This document shows positions 62,778 to 64,000 of a stretch of 64,000 nucleotides of DNA, one piece after another; within the stretch, counting starts at the first letter, position 1, and each line of letters begins with the position of its first letter. The stretch covers positions 1 to 64,000 of the forward strand of contig NZ_JONV01000011.1 of the NCBI RefSeq assembly GCF_000712035.1, given 5' to 3'. Source of the stretch: Salinicoccus luteus DSM 17002. Lineage in GTDB: Bacteria; Bacillota; Bacilli; Staphylococcales; Salinicoccaceae. Under the pieces are notes generated by a model that was not told the origin of the DNA, made no database searches, and worked only from the letters and a program-made list of their open reading frames with translations. The position numbers and the translations under genes were made by a program.

Positions 62778-63566
62778 CTATATCAAGGTGTCGTATACTT
62801 CCTTTACAATTTCATGGCTCGGCATCGATCCAAGGTTCTTCGTAACCGTGCCCCTCAGATGTGCCGGACTCATGTGCGGTTCCAGTTCGGCGACCGCTTC
62901 CCTGCTCCCAACGAGATATGCACCATCCAAGTTGCGCTCTTTTATTTCTTTTGACAGGCGTGGCACAAGGTTCTTGTACCAGCGCTGCCTATTCTCATCA
63001 AAGCGCCTTTGGAACTCATCTTTTCCTGTGGCCCTGTCCACTGGAGGAGTGGACTTGTCATAATCCACCCAGTCCTCCCGGTCAAGATCCCAGCTGAAAT
63101 GCCTTTCCCCGAGTATTTCCCCGAGTGCCGTCTCTATGAAAGCCACATCCCTCTGCTGGATGACGATGATGCCCGTTTCCGGGAATCTCTGGTCAAGTGC
63201 CTCCAGCTGTCCGGTCTGCGATTCCGTACTCCAATGGAAAGAGGTGGTTACGGGGACCTGGAGAATCTTTTCCTCCCATAGCTTTCCATCAGCCGAAGCG
63301 GTGAGGAAATAACTCTTCTGCAAGTTCAGCCGATTTTCCTCGATGCGCGTTTCGGCCTGCTCGAGAAGTTTTTTCAGCGCCTTCTTCTCCTCCGGATTTT
63401 CACTGTCCTTCACCTGGTCCTTCAATTCCTTCATCCCATTTTTGAGATGGATCTTCCATTCTCCGTTCTGGCGGTTTTCACTGGCATCAGTATTCAAATA
63501 CAAAGTGAGAATGCCGATGTCATCCGTTTTTGCTTTAATCCTTTTGATGTCTTTTGCCATAGTCAT
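62778..63566 (-). CDS. VLRF1/aeRF1-type release-factor-like protein
   Basis: A 262-residue protein: ILTLYLNTD near the start, a coiled helical pair rich in Lys and Glu (about 45-75), and a C-terminal RNase H-like half with LDGAYLVGSREAVAELEPHM. It resembles the VLRF1 group related to eRF1 and Vms1, found in Bacillales, which may act on peptidyl-tRNA in ribosome rescue. That role is inference from fold similarity. Two ATG starts (63566 and 63560) are possible after GGGGAG. Confidence 0.6.
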   Translation of the reverse strand: MTMAKDIKRIKAKTDDIGILTLYLNTDASENRQNGEWKIHLKNGMKELKDQVKDSENPEEKKALKKLLEQAETRIEENRLNLQKSYFLTASADGKLWEEKILQVPVTTSFHWSTESQTGQLEALDQRFPETGIIVIQQRDVAFIETALGEILGERHFSWDLDREDWVDYDKSTPPVDRATGKDEFQRRFDENRQRWYKNLVPRLSKEIKERNLDGAYLVGSREAVAELEPHMSPAHLRGTVTKNLGSMPSHEIVKEVYDTLI

Positions 63567-63677
63567 ATACGTGCTCTCCCCTTCTTCGTAAACTCATATT
63601 TGCGAAGCGGCACACTGGTTCGTATACTTTTCCACTTTCATACATTTTACCCTGAAAAATTTTGAATGAAACATCCT

Positions 63678-64000
63678 TCAGTCCGCACCGCCGACGCGCG
63701 TAATCTCCCTGTCCTTCCGTCCATGCATGAAATGATAGACGACGATCCCGACCAGGATGACCACAACAAGGGATAGATACATCCCGCGATAGCCGGAGAG
63801 GGGTACGATATATCCGAGCATCAGCGGACCGAGCCCTAGACCGAGATCCAGTGCGATGAAATAGGTGGAGTTGGCGAGGCCCATGCGATGGTGCGGTGTC
63901 AGTTTGATCGCGAGTGCCTGGGCGATGGACTGGAAATTGCCATAACCCAGCCCCATGAAGATTGCTGCAGCGAGGAACACCCACCCTGCTCCCGCCTGGC
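63678..64000 (-). CDS. MFS transporter, C-terminal part (5' end outside window)
   Basis: The frame is open to the right edge. About 107 residues are visible with three hydrophobic segments. The segment LTPHHRMGLANSTYFIALDLGLGLGPLMLGYIV is typical of the second half of major facilitator drug or sugar exporters. The substrate is unknown. It reads on minus and ends 111 bases before the VLRF1-type gene start. Confidence 0.8.
   Translation of the reverse strand, partial: QAGAGWVFLAAAIFMGLGYGNFQSIAQALAIKLTPHHRMGLANSTYFIALDLGLGLGPLMLGYIVPLSGYRGMYLSLVVVILVGIVVYHFMHGRKDREITRVGGAD

Noticed and set aside
1-64000. CRISPR array, prophage, restriction or other defence island
   Set aside because: No regularly spaced repeats, phage structural genes, integrase or methylase were seen on either strand; AddAB and TnpB are the only nucleases found.

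Overview
The window is a chromosomal segment of a Gram-positive coccus of the family Staphylococcaceae. By eye it has close to half G+C, with short AT-rich promoter gaps. Salinicoccus or a close relative (Jeotgalicoccus, Nosocomiicoccus) fits best. This rests on Staphylococcus-type gene sets (addB-addA-spsB-pgi, gudB-rocD, seven-gene mnh operon), strong AGGAGG-type ribosome binding sites with frequent TTG/GTG starts, and the G+C, which is high for Staphylococcus. The genus is inference. Much of the right half keeps the order of the Bacillus subtilis yug/yui/yum/yut/yun region, so it is mainly old core chromosome.

Layout. 1-790: 3' part of an IS200/IS605-type tnpB and its structured right end. 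0.85-11.5 kb (minus): yisL, yisK, a DUF418-like membrane protein, the AddAB helicase-nuclease, signal peptidase I and a TVP38-type membrane protein. 11.6-18.0 kb (minus): pgi, then trpDCFBA behind two tandem Trp T-box leaders and lacking trpE/trpG. 18.0-19.7 kb: patB-like C-S lyase and a DUF302 protein. 19.8-23.8 kb: divergent TetR regulator and RND efflux pump. 23.9-29.5 kb (minus): two tandem glutamate dehydrogenases, rocD and rocA, which together form the ornithine/proline to glutamate to 2-oxoglutarate route. 29.8-31.5 kb: yugI, small genes and a cyclophilin. 31.7-37.5 kb (plus): mnhABCDEFG Na+/H+ antiporter. 37.6-43.7 kb: thioesterase, leucyl aminopeptidase, YuiB, NDH-2, an A-type Fe-S carrier, YuzB, an NDH-2-like oxidoreductase, a NifU domain protein and YuzD. 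43.7-48.3 kb: bioY with a BirA-type operator, a D-2-hydroxyacid dehydrogenase, the yutF/yutE/yutD genes and lipA. 48.4-53.4 kb: NhaC-family transporter under a lysine riboswitch, then yunD, yunE and yunF. 53.4-55.2 kb (plus): fetAB metal exporter behind a long structured leader. 55.2-64 kb: a 46-residue membrane protein, a thioredoxin-fold protein, EamA and UbiA-family proteins, a GRAM protein, the NAD(P)HX repair enzyme, a D-threonine aldolase-like enzyme, two tandem secreted M15 peptidases, a VLRF1-type protein and the end of an MFS transporter.

The protein content is mostly conserved core metabolism, ion homeostasis and membrane biology. The most informative material is RNA-level and promoter-level control: tandem T-boxes, the lysine riboswitch on an NhaC transporter, the BirA operator, a cre site upstream of rocA, a 19-bp-arm hairpin upstream of one glutamate dehydrogenase, and an unassigned fetAB leader that partly resembles the czcD (NiCo) metal riboswitch. 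I saw no CRISPR array, no rRNA or tRNA gene, no prophage and no recognisable defence island. All family and motif calls were made by reading; no database search or folding was run.
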